From Silicimonas sp. (GTDB taxonomy: Bacteria > Pseudomonadota > Alphaproteobacteria > Rhodobacterales > Rhodobacteraceae), in NCBI GenBank assembly GCA_022819605.1, contig JAJEGW010000182.1:104661-168660 (forward strand): a stretch of 64,000 nucleotides of DNA. Reading direction: 5' to 3'. A model generated the notes under the pieces. The model had not been told where the DNA came from. It ran no database searches and worked only from the letters and a program-made list of their open reading frames with translations. Below are positions 17,598 to 27,007 of this stretch, piece after piece. Positions within the stretch are counted from its first letter, which is position 1. Each line of letters starts with the position of its first letter. Made by a program: the position numbers and the translations under genes.

Positions 17598-19088
17598 ATG
17601 GCCTCACCTGTCCTTGCGCCTGGGCAAGTATCAGAGATCTATCTAACCATCACTCCGGCAGACAAAGCCCGGACGCCGTTTCTGGAAATCCCGTTTCAGC
17701 TGCCCTTGGGCGTGACACGGCTCGATGTCGGATTCGAGTATGCAAAGGCCAATGATTGCGCCCTCGACATCGGGATCATGGACAGCCGAGCCACGGATTA
17801 TCCAACCAGATCCGGATTTCGCGGCTGGAGCGGCAGCGCCCGCAACAGGTTCTTTGTCGCCACCGATGCGGCAACTCCCGGGTATTACGCCGGACCAATG
17901 CCCCCGGGATCCTGGAAGCTGTTGCTAGGCATGTACCGCTTGCCCGACAACGGCGCGGCGGTACGCCTGACCCTGATGGCCGATGCAGCGCCGCGCGAGG
18001 TGATGGCGACGCCAAAACCGGTCACACCACGGCTTGAACACCCTGGTTGGTATCGTGGTGATCTGCATTGTCACACCCATCACAGCGACGCCAGCGGCGG
18101 GCCGGAATTGCTGGCCGAAAGCGCGCGCCTTGCGGGTCTCGATTTTCTTGCAGTCACCGACCACAACACTACCTCTCAATGGCAGTATTTCGGTCCGCGG
18201 AGTTCCGAAGATCTAGTCTTCATACCGGGAATGGAAGTCACCACCTACCGCGGTCATGCAAATATCTTCGGCCTCGGCGAATGGATCGATTTCCGACTTG
18301 GCAGTAGCAGCGATTTGGACGCACTGGTGCGCGAAGTGAGACGGCAAGGCGCCATTCTTTCGATAAACCACGACAAGGAACCGCTCCCCTGGGACTACGA
18401 ATATCCCGACATGGATTGCATGGAAGTTTTTCACGGCCACTGGCTAACCGGCAACGACGGCGTCCTGGCCCGATATGATCGATTCCTGGCTGATGGTCGA
18501 CGGATATCCCTCATTGGAGGCAGCGACTACCACCAGCCAGCCGAGCGGGAACGACCAGGGCCCATCGGGCTGGCCAAGCCGACAACCGTGCTTTGGCTGC
18601 CTTGCCTGGACGCCTGTGCGGTCGTCGAGGCGCTAAGAACAGGTCGTGGATTTGTCACCGAGTCTCCGTCCGGCCCGCACCTTGCCTTCACCGCAAATGG
18701 CCATCCGATGGGGAGCACGGTGGCCAGCGGCGATGACGTCACGCTCAATGTCGAGGTGACAGGTGCGTCCGGCGATAGGCTGGTCTGGGTTAGCGAGGAA
18801 GGTCCGGTTTCCGAGACGTTAATTCCCGACGATGCCTGGAAGCAAACCATACGCTTGCCAACACCCAGCAGGTTTCTGCGTGCCGAGATTCTTGCTGACG
18901 CGAGCCGGGCGAGGGCAATCAAGGAACTGATGGACTGGTGCGCAGAAAGGACCGAGCTTCCTCGTGACCAAAAGTCGCTAACCACAGTGCCTCCCATTCG
19001 GCGCACATTGTCAAACCCAGTCTATTTCGAAGCTCCGGAACAAACCCGCTCTCCGCGCGCAGGCCGAGGTCCATCGGGAATGAGGTGA
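17598..19088 (+). CDS. CehA/McbA-family PHP-domain metallohydrolase, second copy
   Basis: A 496-residue relative of the preceding protein, with a beta-rich N-terminal domain and then the PHP motifs DLHCHTHHSDASGG, VTDHNTTSQ, GMEVTTYRGHANIFG, SINHDKEPLPWDYEYP and LIGGSDYHQP. In the fourth motif it has NHDKE where the first protein has AHPKSEG, so the two enzymes probably differ in substrate. The ribosome binding site is poor; a TTG at 17568 would extend it by ten residues. Together with the EEP-type protein 13 bp downstream it suggests stepwise hydrolysis of a phosphodiester or ester. Confidence 0.85.
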   Translation: MASPVLAPGQVSEIYLTITPADKARTPFLEIPFQLPLGVTRLDVGFEYAKANDCALDIGIMDSRATDYPTRSGFRGWSGSARNRFFVATDAATPGYYAGPMPPGSWKLLLGMYRLPDNGAAVRLTLMADAAPREVMATPKPVTPRLEHPGWYRGDLHCHTHHSDASGGPELLAESARLAGLDFLAVTDHNTTSQWQYFGPRSSEDLVFIPGMEVTTYRGHANIFGLGEWIDFRLGSSSDLDALVREVRRQGAILSINHDKEPLPWDYEYPDMDCMEVFHGHWLTGNDGVLARYDRFLADGRRISLIGGSDYHQPAERERPGPIGLAKPTTVLWLPCLDACAVVEALRTGRGFVTESPSGPHLAFTANGHPMGSTVASGDDVTLNVEVTGASGDRLVWVSEEGPVSETLIPDDAWKQTIRLPTPSRFLRAEILADASRARAIKELMDWCAERTELPRDQKSLTTVPPIRRTLSNPVYFEAPEQTRSPRAGRGPSGMR

Positions 19089-19101
19089 GGATCAAAGCAG
19101 T

Positions 19102-19872
19102 ATGTCATTCAACATCTTCTCTCTGAACCTGTGGAATCTGAACGGTGACTTCCGCGACCGGATGCGGCGGTTGGACAGATACTTGTCCCATGCCAAGCCG
19201 GAAATCGCGTGCCTGCAGGAGGTATCACCGGTCACGCCCACCGGTCGCCCGCAATCGGATCTCTTGTGCACTCAGCTACCGGACATGACGCGCCTCTATT
19301 CCTCGCAATACCAGTGGGAGGATAGGGAAGAAGGGCTCGCCACACTGTCGCGCCTTCCTTTGCTGTCATTCGAGAGCTTCATGTTGCCGCCGGCCGACGG
19401 CGACGGGCTAAGAAGGCTGCAAATTGCCGCATTGGACTATCACGGGCAAAGGATGCTGGTCGCCAACACACATCTTGCATTTCGCCACGAGCAACATCAC
19501 GAACGTCTTGCGCAGTGCAGAACGATCATCGGTCATTTGACTGCTGCGGCCGCGCACTGGCAGACCGACGCAATCGTTCTGGTCGGTGACTTCAATGCGA
19601 CGCCCGAGTCTCCACCGATTGCCAGCATCACCGACAGCGCACTTGGGCTGCGCGACCTGTTCGCGGGCACTGATCTGCGCCGCAACCGCAACACCTTTCC
19701 AGACGCAAGCCCTCATTTTGTCGATGACGCGACGTCAGTCCGGTGGATCGATTTCATTTTCGCAACGGACCGGTTCGAAGTGCTGTTGCTCGGGATGGCA
19801 CTGGATGGCAAGAACGGCGATTTCGTATCAGATCATGTTGCGCTTGAGGCCAGTTTGGAACTTTCGACCTGA
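19102..19872 (+). CDS. Endonuclease/exonuclease/phosphatase (EEP) family hydrolase
   Basis: A 256-residue single-domain protein. The EEP active site can be traced: SLNLWNLNG, ACLQEVSPV with the metal-binding Glu, NTHLAFRHEQHHERL with the catalytic His region, LVGDFNATPESPPI, RWIDFIFAT and the terminal SDHVALEASL. The superfamily includes sphingomyelinases, inositol polyphosphate 5-phosphatases and DNA-repair nucleases. Without a signal peptide and placed at the end of the transporter/PHP operon, it more likely cleaves a small imported phosphodiester than DNA, which is inference. Confidence 0.85.
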   Translation: MSFNIFSLNLWNLNGDFRDRMRRLDRYLSHAKPEIACLQEVSPVTPTGRPQSDLLCTQLPDMTRLYSSQYQWEDREEGLATLSRLPLLSFESFMLPPADGDGLRRLQIAALDYHGQRMLVANTHLAFRHEQHHERLAQCRTIIGHLTAAAAHWQTDAIVLVGDFNATPESPPIASITDSALGLRDLFAGTDLRRNRNTFPDASPHFVDDATSVRWIDFIFATDRFEVLLLGMALDGKNGDFVSDHVALEASLELST

Positions 19873-20765
19873 GGGCCTGCGACAAGATAGGCCGACTATA
19901 GACCACAGGCGCGGCCCGTCCGGAGATCAGAAAACGGGAAGGACGAGTCTAGTGTTGGACAATCAATTGCTTGAGGCGCATGCCCGTCTTATCCGCGTAG
20001 CAGTCTTTGACGGCAAATAAACAATGGTCAGCCTTCCGGACATTGCGGGCCTACGTTACCACAGCGGATGCAAGTGACGAAGGTGCGAAGCGAGGTTCGC
20101 GTGCGCCGCCATCGGGATATTGCGCCGCAGCGGATTTCACTGAACCAGTGGTTCGAACTCGTTCAGGACGTGAAATTCCAAGCTTGAAATTGAGGGCAGA
20201 AGCGAGCTTTCTCCCCTTTTTCTCAGGGTTTCCACCTGATTCGAGTCTTCTCTCTCCGCCTGCCGCCACGGTGCCAACCTAGATAATGGTCCAATCCCTC
20301 CGAACAATTCCGCCGCACGCAGTGGCCCGACGTCGGTCTGCGTAGTGACCTCAAACGTCGCGGTGCTCGCCTTATCGTCCCTTGTCCGGATCCGGCACCA
20401 GTTCAAGATGATGGTCGTTAGGCTCTCGATCAGTGTCGACGCACCGCGACGGCGTTCCGCCGTCAAGTACGGCGCTGCAGACATTGCGCACTGCGCCGGA
20501 ATCGGCACATGCCCTCTGACCGGGGCCAAAGCATCCTCTTCGCCTTGCCGAGCGCGCGCGCGACGCTGGGGCAGCAGTCATTCTTATCTTCGATGCGCAA
20601 ATCATGCCCCTGTGCCAGCAACGTGACGCTCCCCCGATGCTGGCCGAAGACCTGGATTTCAACCGGTTCGGGTTCACAGTAGTCAAACGGCTAGCAGATT
20701 GAATCGGCCGAAATTCATTGGGCAATCCCCCATGCACAACTCCATCTCTGTATCGGTCCCGCAGC
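19873..20765. other. Decayed intergenic region between EEP and ntrX genes
   Basis: Almost 900 bases without an intact gene between convergent units. In Rhodobacterales ntrX is often followed by trkA and hfq, but no trace of either was recognised here. A protein-like fragment at 20530-20700 is listed separately. The rest shows no motif, repeat or RNA structure that I can support. Confidence 0.45.
20530..20699 (+). pseudogene. Unidentified gene 3'-end fragment
   Basis: An open frame of about 57 codons without a start reads like natural protein: HPLRLAERARDAGAAVILIF, then a QIMPLC-type stretch, and LDFNRFGFTVVKRLAD before a TGA at 20697. An alternating hydrophobic strand followed by a helix suggests the end of an alpha/beta enzyme. 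Upstream the frame is closed by TGA and no neighbouring frame continues it clearly. I cannot name the family. Confidence 0.35.
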
Positions 20766-22181
20766 TCATACTGCCTCGTCTGCATCATCCGGTACGGCTC
20801 CCTCCGTCGTTGCGTTTCGTGAAGATGCCATGACATTCAGTGACTTGAGCTTGCGGTGAAGAGCCGAACGTTCCATTCCCACAAACTTCGCCGCCCGGCT
20901 GATATTGCCACCGAAGCGATTGAGCTGTGTGTTCAGGTATTCTCGCTCGAAGATCTCGCGCGCTTGCCGAAGCGGCATGTTGGTGAAATCCCCGGATAAT
21001 GCCGCTTGGCCGCTGTCCTGCTCCTTCGCGCGGCTCTCGCCCTCGACTTCAGCCGCAGTGATGTCGCCCTTGTCTGCCCCCAGTATCAGCACCTTTTCGA
21101 TTGTGTTCTTCAGCTGACGCACATTGCCTGGCCACTTCATCGACTGGAGCATTGCGACCGCATCGTCAGCAAGGTTTCGCAACGGAAGGCCCTGCGACTT
21201 GTTGAATGACGCAATGAAATACCGTGCAAGTTCGGGAATGTCGTCGCTGCGGTCGCTGAGGCCGGGAACCGTGATCGGGACGACGTTCAGCCTGTGAAAG
21301 AGCTCCTCGCGGAAATTTCCGACTTCAACCTCGGCTTCAAGATTCCGTGTCGTCGAAGAAATGACGCGCAAGTCGACGCGCACCTTGTCTGTGCCCCCGA
21401 CACGCTGAAACTGCTGCTCGGTCAGCACGCGAAGAATTTTCGACTGAGTTCCTGGCGGCATGTCCGCAACTTCGCCGAAGAAGACCACGCCACCATGCGC
21501 TTCCTCTAGCAGCCCTTGCTCGATTCCCCGTTCGGTGCTTTCGCGACCAAAGAGAACCTCTTCCATGCGGTCCGGCTCGATCGATGCCGAACTGACCGAA
21601 ACGAACGGTCCGTTGGCACGATCCGAATTGGCATGGATGTAGCGCGCTGCAATTTCCTTTCCTGATCCCGACGGGCCGGTCAGCATCACGCGTCCGTTCG
21701 ACCTTGTCACCTTGTCCAACTGTGATCTCAGCGCCTTGCACGCCGACGACGACCCGATGATGTTTGCCGACCGCAATTCCTTGCGGCGCAGTTCGGAATT
21801 TTCCCGCCGCAGCCGCGAGGTTTCCATCGCCCGCGAGATCACGACCAGCAACTGGTCGATGTTGAACGGCTTTTCAATGAAGTCGTAGGCGCCCTGCTTG
21901 ATTGCCGCGACGGCAATCTCGATATTGCCATGGCCTGAAATGATGATGATCGGAATGTCGGGGTTGTCGCGTTTCGTGGCCTTCAGGATGTCAATTCCGT
22001 CCATGCGGCTGTCCTTCAGCCAGATGTCGAGAATCATCAGGCCCGGCGGGTCCCGGTTCAACTCGGCCATCGCCTCTTCCGAATTCGCCGCCAGCCTGGT
22101 GTCGAATCCTTCGTCGCCTAGAATGTCCGAGATGAGAGTCCGAATGTCTTCCTCATCATCGACAATCAGAATGTCACCCAT
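20766..22181 (-). CDS. ntrX: NtrX, nitrogen assimilation response regulator (AAA+)
   Basis: A 471-residue regulator: receiver domain with phospho-acceptor Asp in LMILDIWL and Lys in FIEKPFNID, AAA+ domain with GPSGSGKE Walker A, and a C-terminal Fis-type helix-turn-helix (NISRAAKFVGMERSALHRKL). The GAFTGA loop that contacts sigma-54 is absent (LFGRESTERGIEQGLL in its place), as in other Rhodobacterales NtrX. Oddly, Walker B reads GVVFFGEVADM, with Gly instead of the Asp that positions magnesium. The ATG at 22181 lies inside the end of ntrY, giving an 8-bp overlap. Partner kinase is NtrY. Confidence 0.92.
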   Translation of the reverse strand: MGDILIVDDEEDIRTLISDILGDEGFDTRLAANSEEAMAELNRDPPGLMILDIWLKDSRMDGIDILKATKRDNPDIPIIIISGHGNIEIAVAAIKQGAYDFIEKPFNIDQLLVVISRAMETSRLRRENSELRRKELRSANIIGSSSACKALRSQLDKVTRSNGRVMLTGPSGSGKEIAARYIHANSDRANGPFVSVSSASIEPDRMEEVLFGRESTERGIEQGLLEEAHGGVVFFGEVADMPPGTQSKILRVLTEQQFQRVGGTDKVRVDLRVISSTTRNLEAEVEVGNFREELFHRLNVVPITVPGLSDRSDDIPELARYFIASFNKSQGLPLRNLADDAVAMLQSMKWPGNVRQLKNTIEKVLILGADKGDITAAEVEGESRAKEQDSGQAALSGDFTNMPLRQAREIFEREYLNTQLNRFGGNISRAAKFVGMERSALHRKLKSLNVMASSRNATTEGAVPDDADEAV

Positions 22182-24444
22182 TTGCGTCTCTCCCTCGTTC
22201 GGCAAGCTCGCCGGCCTGCTCGATGCCGGTCGCCAGGGGTAGGCGGATTTCTGCGCGAGCCCCGATCTGGCCCGAAGCGTCCAATGGGTCGGCGTCAGTC
22301 AAGATCAGCGACCCTCCGTGTTCCTCTATGATCTTCTTCACTATGGACAGTCCCAATCCGGTACCCGTTGCACGCGTCGACACGTAGGGCTCGAAGAGCC
22401 GCGACCGGTCTTCCGGCAGCCCGATCCCGTTGTCGGAAACCGCAATGCGCGCGGCCTGTCCATCGATGTCCAAGCTTACATGAACTTTCGGTGCGTAACC
22501 TTCCGCGACTGAACTATTTTCCGTGACGGACTCAATAGCCTCGCCGGCATTCTTGATCAGGTTTGTCAGCGCCTGGCCGATCATTGTCTTGTCCACATCG
22601 GCATAGACCGGCGTCTTCGGAATCTCCGAAATCAACTCATGTGCATCGGTTGTCTCTTGCAGAGTCACGACATCCCGCACGGCAGCGGCCAAGTCCTGCC
22701 GACTGCGCTCCGGTTCCGGCATCCGCGCGAATCTGGAAAACTCGTCCACGATGCGCCTCAGATCGTCGGTCTGGCGCACGATCACATCGGTCATCTGATC
22801 AAGCTGGTCGGCCTCATCTCCTGCGGCTGCGCGGAATTTCCGCTTGATGCGCCCTGCAGACAGCTGGATTGGCGTGAGTGGGTTCTTAATCTCATGCGCG
22901 ATCCTCCGTGCCACGTCGCCCCAGGCCGCCATGCGCTGGGCCGTGACGAGATCGGTCACGTCATCGAACGCGATCACGTATCCTTCCTCCTCGCCTTCCA
23001 CGCCTCGCCTTTTCGCAACTCGGACCAGGAGGGATTCGGCAATGCCGCCCCGCGACACCCGGACTTCGTCCTGTTCGGAAGCACGGCCGCTTGCATTCAG
23101 TCGCCGGAGCAGGGGTCCGAATTCCGGCACCGCCCTCTCCAGCGGCGCGGACAGTCTGTCACCCTCTATCTTGAGGATGCGCTCCGCTGAGCGGTTGATA
23201 AACGTGACACGCCCCTGCGTGTCGAGGCCGATCACGCCTGCGGTCACCGAGGAAAGCACGCTGTCGAATAGCCGACGCCGCCGTTCAATCTGCTGGTTCG
23301 TCGCGAGCAGTCGCTCTCGCTGGCCCTTGAGCTGCCGGGTCATCTGGTTGAAGAGGCGACCAAGCATGGCGATTTCGTCATCGCCGGCTTCTTCGCGCAC
23401 CTGCACGTCGAGGTCTCCTGCGCCGACGCGCTGGGCTGCCCCGGCAAGACGGCCAACGGGACGTGACAGCCGCTCGGCGAACCAGAGGCCCAGCCATATC
23501 GCCGCCAAGATCAGGATGACGGCAAAGCCAAGATAAAGAAGGCCGAACTCGAAGACGAGTCGCCCACGCGCTGCCTCCAGTTCATTGTACAGCTTCGCCG
23601 TTTCGGCCGCCTCGTCCAGAAGTCCGAGAATCTTGCCGTCGACATTGCGCGACACATAAAGATACCGGTTCGGAAAAGCAGCAAGCATCACGAGCGCCCG
23701 GAATTCGTCCGTCTCCAGGTCTTCGATGATCACCGTCTCTCCACCGGTTGCCGCGGCAATTTCCTCTCCGCTCGGCATTTCAAAGTCGAACAGATAGGAT
23801 CGTTCGCCGCGGGCACGGATTTCCCCGGTACCATCGATAACGAATGCTTCCCGCAATCCGCGCTGCACGCGGCCCTGCCCCTGTCCCAGCAATTGCCTAA
23901 GTGCGCCATCGTCGACGAAGACCGAGCGGATGCGCGGGGCATTCAGAAACTCCGCCAGCGCCTCTGCATCTTCGGCAAGGTCGCGTCGCTGGTCTTCCTG
24001 ATAGGCCACGGCCGCGGACAGGGACGCCCGTACAACGCTGCTCACCCGCTCGGAAAACCAGCTTTCCAGCCCGACATTGATCGTCAGTCCGGCGAAAATG
24101 GCCACCAAGGCTGTCGGTATGAATGCAATCAGGGCAAAGACACCGGTCAGCCGCAAGTGCAGGCGGGAACCGGCCGACCTCGCGCGCCGCGCGGCAATCA
24201 TCGCGGCAATTCGCCTGGCAACCAAAGCTGCAACCGCCAACGCATAGACGAGGTCCGCCAGGAAGACGAGACGCAGCGTCAACGGCGAGGCACTGCCGTC
24301 GAGCGGGCCCAGCACAAGGAAGGTGGCCAGAACCAGGACTGGTCCCAGAATGACGAGACTCAATGGCCCGGCACTGCGGAATCGCCGCAATTTCCAGAAC
24401 TGGCTGGCCATCATCGGCGACGTTGTGCGTGCTCTTTGGGTCAC
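22174..24444 (-). CDS. ntrY: NtrY, membrane sensor histidine kinase
   Basis: A 756-residue kinase with two or three N-terminal membrane helices, a periplasmic/sensor segment, another helix (LYLGFAVILILAAIWLGLWF), a HAMP linker (RLAGAAQRVGAGDLDV), a PAS domain (VTAGVIGLDTQGRVTFINRS), the H box IAHEIKNPLTPIQL and ATPase boxes NLIKNAGEAIE, DNGIGLP and GTGLGLSIVKK. It phosphorylates NtrX, linking nitrogen and, in some species, redox state to gene expression. I chose GTG at 24444 with AGGA six bases upstream; an ATG at 24414 is the alternative. It follows ntrC by 100 bp. Confidence 0.9.
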   Translation of the reverse strand: MTQRARTTSPMMASQFWKLRRFRSAGPLSLVILGPVLVLATFLVLGPLDGSASPLTLRLVFLADLVYALAVAALVARRIAAMIAARRARSAGSRLHLRLTGVFALIAFIPTALVAIFAGLTINVGLESWFSERVSSVVRASLSAAVAYQEDQRRDLAEDAEALAEFLNAPRIRSVFVDDGALRQLLGQGQGRVQRGLREAFVIDGTGEIRARGERSYLFDFEMPSGEEIAAATGGETVIIEDLETDEFRALVMLAAFPNRYLYVSRNVDGKILGLLDEAAETAKLYNELEAARGRLVFEFGLLYLGFAVILILAAIWLGLWFAERLSRPVGRLAGAAQRVGAGDLDVQVREEAGDDEIAMLGRLFNQMTRQLKGQRERLLATNQQIERRRRLFDSVLSSVTAGVIGLDTQGRVTFINRSAERILKIEGDRLSAPLERAVPEFGPLLRRLNASGRASEQDEVRVSRGGIAESLLVRVAKRRGVEGEEEGYVIAFDDVTDLVTAQRMAAWGDVARRIAHEIKNPLTPIQLSAGRIKRKFRAAAGDEADQLDQMTDVIVRQTDDLRRIVDEFSRFARMPEPERSRQDLAAAVRDVVTLQETTDAHELISEIPKTPVYADVDKTMIGQALTNLIKNAGEAIESVTENSSVAEGYAPKVHVSLDIDGQAARIAVSDNGIGLPEDRSRLFEPYVSTRATGTGLGLSIVKKIIEEHGGSLILTDADPLDASGQIGARAEIRLPLATGIEQAGELAERGRDANG

Positions 24445-24544
24445 AGGGGATCCTGTATAGATGCTGTATCGCGCCCTGCCGCCGCCGCTGCATGTTGAAG
24501 ACTTGCAACAGCGGTCGCCGGTTCGACACATTATTGTTGCCGAA

Positions 24545-25921
24545 TTACATCAATTTGCGGCGCCGTGCTACGCGAATGTCAAGTTCCGTGATCTTTTTCC
24601 GCAGCGTATTGCGATTGATACCCAGAAGTTCCGCACACTTGGCTTGGTTTCCGCCCGTGGCGTCAAGTGCCGCTTCGATCAGCGGCAATTCGACTTCGCG
24701 CAGAATCCGATGGTAAAGCCCGGCGGGCGGAAGGTGCCCGCCATGCAGGTCAAAATACCTCCGGAGATGCTTGGCAACCGAAGTGGACACTCCGTCATCG
24801 GCATCAGCCTTGGGAGCGACTTCAGGCTGGTTGTCAAGAACCGACTTCACGTCCGATCGCAGGATCTGCATCTCGCCGCCCATGAGCATCAGCCGTCGCA
24901 CGGTGCTTTCAAGCTGGCGAACGTTTCCGGGCCAGGAATAAGCACGAAGAAGCTCGACGGCATGACTGTCAAACTGGCGGGCTGGCAATCCATCCTGTTC
25001 GGCCCGTTGCGCGAAGTGCTGTGCAAGAAGCATGATGTCGTCGATCCGGTCTCGAAGCGGCGGCAGTTTCAATGTCATTCCGCTCAGCCGGTAATACAGG
25101 TCTTGCCGAAAGCCGCCCTTGTCAAAGCCGCCCTTGTCCATGGCCGCCGCAAGGTTGGCCTGCGTGGTCGCAATGACGCGCGGACCGTCCTCTTTCAAGT
25201 CGTCCAGCATGCTGACAATGCGTGTTTGCGCGTCAAGCGAAAGGTCAGCGACTTCGTCGAGCAAAAGGGTTCCGTTCCGTGCCCTGTTCACCAAAGAGGG
25301 CGGCTCCTCGAAATTCTGGAAGTCTGCTCCTGACGCGCTGACAAACGGCATGGTACGCCGATCACCCAAGTCGTGAATGGTGCGAGCAATCAGGGACTTG
25401 CCCGTCCCGCTTTCGCCAGTGATCAATATCGGCAGATCGGTATTCATCACTCGGGCAATCACCTGATAGAGCGACTGCATGGTCGGGCTGCGCCCGACAA
25501 GAGGCAGGTCTTCGGCCACGAGTTCGTCCACTTGGGACGCTTGCACGCGAGGCTGTGACTTGTCAGCAAGCGCCCGGCTTACCCGCTTCATCAGGTCGGG
25601 CAGATCGAATGGCTTGGGCAAGTAGTGATATGCGTCCGCCTCGGTCGCCTGGATCGCCGTTACGATGGTGTTCTGCGCAGAGATCACGATGACCGGGAGT
25701 TCGGGACGCAACGACTTGATCTCCGGAACCAGTTCGATTCCGTTCCCGTCCGGCATGATCACGTCGGTGATCACCAAGTCGCCCTTTCCCTCGTTGACCC
25801 ATCGCATTAGGGTGAGAAGCGAAGATGTGGCGTGAACCTTGCAGCCGCCGCGCGTCAGGGCCTGGGTCAGCACCGTGCGGATCGTGCGGTCGTCGTCTGC
25901 TACCAGTACTGTGCCATCCAT
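24545..25921 (-). CDS. ntrC: NtrC, nitrogen response regulator lacking GAFTGA
   Basis: A 458-residue regulator: receiver domain ([23 protein letters not shown]), AAA+ domain with GESGTGKS and [11 protein letters not shown], and a Fis-type DNA-binding end ([20 protein letters not shown]). The segment that should carry GAFTGA is shortened to [19 protein letters not shown]. This is established for Rhodobacter capsulatus NtrC, which activates sigma-70 rather than sigma-54 promoters, so the protein is expected to be functional. It is 15 bp downstream of ntrB in one operon and controls ammonium-limitation genes. Confidence 0.93.
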   Translation of the reverse strand: MDGTVLVADDDRTIRTVLTQALTRGGCKVHATSSLLTLMRWVNEGKGDLVITDVIMPDGNGIELVPEIKSLRPELPVIVISAQNTIVTAIQATEADAYHYLPKPFDLPDLMKRVSRALADKSQPRVQASQVDELVAEDLPLVGRSPTMQSLYQVIARVMNTDLPILITGESGTGKSLIARTIHDLGDRRTMPFVSASGADFQNFEEPPSLVNRARNGTLLLDEVADLSLDAQTRIVSMLDDLKEDGPRVIATTQANLAAAMDKGGFDKGGFRQDLYYRLSGMTLKLPPLRDRIDDIMLLAQHFAQRAEQDGLPARQFDSHAVELLRAYSWPGNVRQLESTVRRLMLMGGEMQILRSDVKSVLDNQPEVAPKADADDGVSTSVAKHLRRYFDLHGGHLPPAGLYHRILREVELPLIEAALDATGGNQAKCAELLGINRNTLRKKITELDIRVARRRKLM

Positions 25922-25936
25922 TGGTCCCTCGTCTTG

Positions 25937-27007
25937 CTATTGTTGCTGGTCTTTCGGGGCAGCTGGAAGCGACAAGCGAAAAACCGTCTTGCCCGGCGTG
26001 CTGTTTGCGGTAATCCAGCCATCGTGGTCGGAAACTATCTTCGATGCCAGGGCAAGCCCCAGACCGGTCCCGTTCTCGCGGCCTGAGACGAAGGGGTCGA
26101 ATATGCTCTGCAAGATGTTTGACGGAATGCCCGGTCCGTCATCAACGACTTCAACATTCAGCGCCAGTCGGGTTGACCGCCCATTGCGTCGAATTTTCGA
26201 CGACATGTCGTAGAATGTACGGACCAGGATTCGCCCGGGCGAGCCGCCTGTCGCTTCGGCCGCATTCTTCAGCAAGTTCGAAAACACCTGGAGCATCTGG
26301 TCTTCGTCCACCCATACCAACGGCAGCGACGGATCAAACTCGTCGACCAGCTCCATGTGGGCTGCAAATCCCAGGGATGCCGAACGCTTCGCACGCACAA
26401 TGAGGTCATGGACATTGACCGCCCGGCACACAGGTGGCCGCAGGTTGCCGAACTGCTCCACCTGTTCGAGGAGCCCCAGAACGCGCCGTGTCTCGCTGAC
26501 GATCAGGTCGGTCAGGGCAAGATCATCCTTGGATAGGTTCATGCCGAGGAGCTGCGCCGCACCCGTGATGCCAGCCAGCGGGTTCTTGATCTCGTGCGCC
26601 AGCATTTCGGCCATGCCGATTGCGGACCTAGCGGCCGAGTACCCGGATATCGCCAGGTTCAGCCGCTCTCCAACGAACCTGGGCTCCACCAGCATTACAA
26701 GGTGATCAGCCATGCCGACCATGGGCGCCAACTTGATGTCGCAGCGCTCGGACACGTTGTCGCCCGTGACGACATTCATGTTGTTCATGAAGATCGGGGC
26801 CTGCTCGCGCCGAACTCTAGCAGCGTGTTCGCTCATAGATGCGTCCGTGGCAAACGCATCAAATGCCGACAAGCCGGCTGACTGCCGGGTTGAAGAATTC
26901 AGGTAGCTCTCTGCCGCCGGATTCATTCCAACGATCCTGTCATTCCAGTCCAGCAGGATTGCAGTCACGGGAATCGACAACCAGACGCCATCCTGAATCT
27001 TAGTCAT
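25937..27007 (-). CDS. ntrB: NtrB, nitrogen regulation histidine kinase/phosphatase
   Basis: A 356-residue soluble kinase with an N-terminal PAS domain (ILLDWNDRIVGMNPAAESYL), H box LAHEIKNPLAGITG with the phosphorylated His, N box NLLKNAAEATGG, and G boxes DDGPGIPSN and GTGLGLALASKIV. It phosphorylates or dephosphorylates NtrC in response to PII proteins. It is the first gene of ntrBCYX. In relatives dusB (nifR3) precedes ntrB; here no dus gene is adjacent, and a dusA lies 24 kb away. Confidence 0.93.
   Translation of the reverse strand: MTKIQDGVWLSIPVTAILLDWNDRIVGMNPAAESYLNSSTRQSAGLSAFDAFATDASMSEHAARVRREQAPIFMNNMNVVTGDNVSERCDIKLAPMVGMADHLVMLVEPRFVGERLNLAISGYSAARSAIGMAEMLAHEIKNPLAGITGAAQLLGMNLSKDDLALTDLIVSETRRVLGLLEQVEQFGNLRPPVCRAVNVHDLIVRAKRSASLGFAAHMELVDEFDPSLPLVWVDEDQMLQVFSNLLKNAAEATGGSPGRILVRTFYDMSSKIRRNGRSTRLALNVEVVDDGPGIPSNILQSIFDPFVSGRENGTGLGLALASKIVSDHDGWITANSTPGKTVFRLSLPAAPKDQQQ

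Noticed and set aside
24545..25921. NtrC as a broken gene because GAFTGA is missing
   Set aside because: The same deletion is established in functional Rhodobacter NtrC proteins and the frame is intact.
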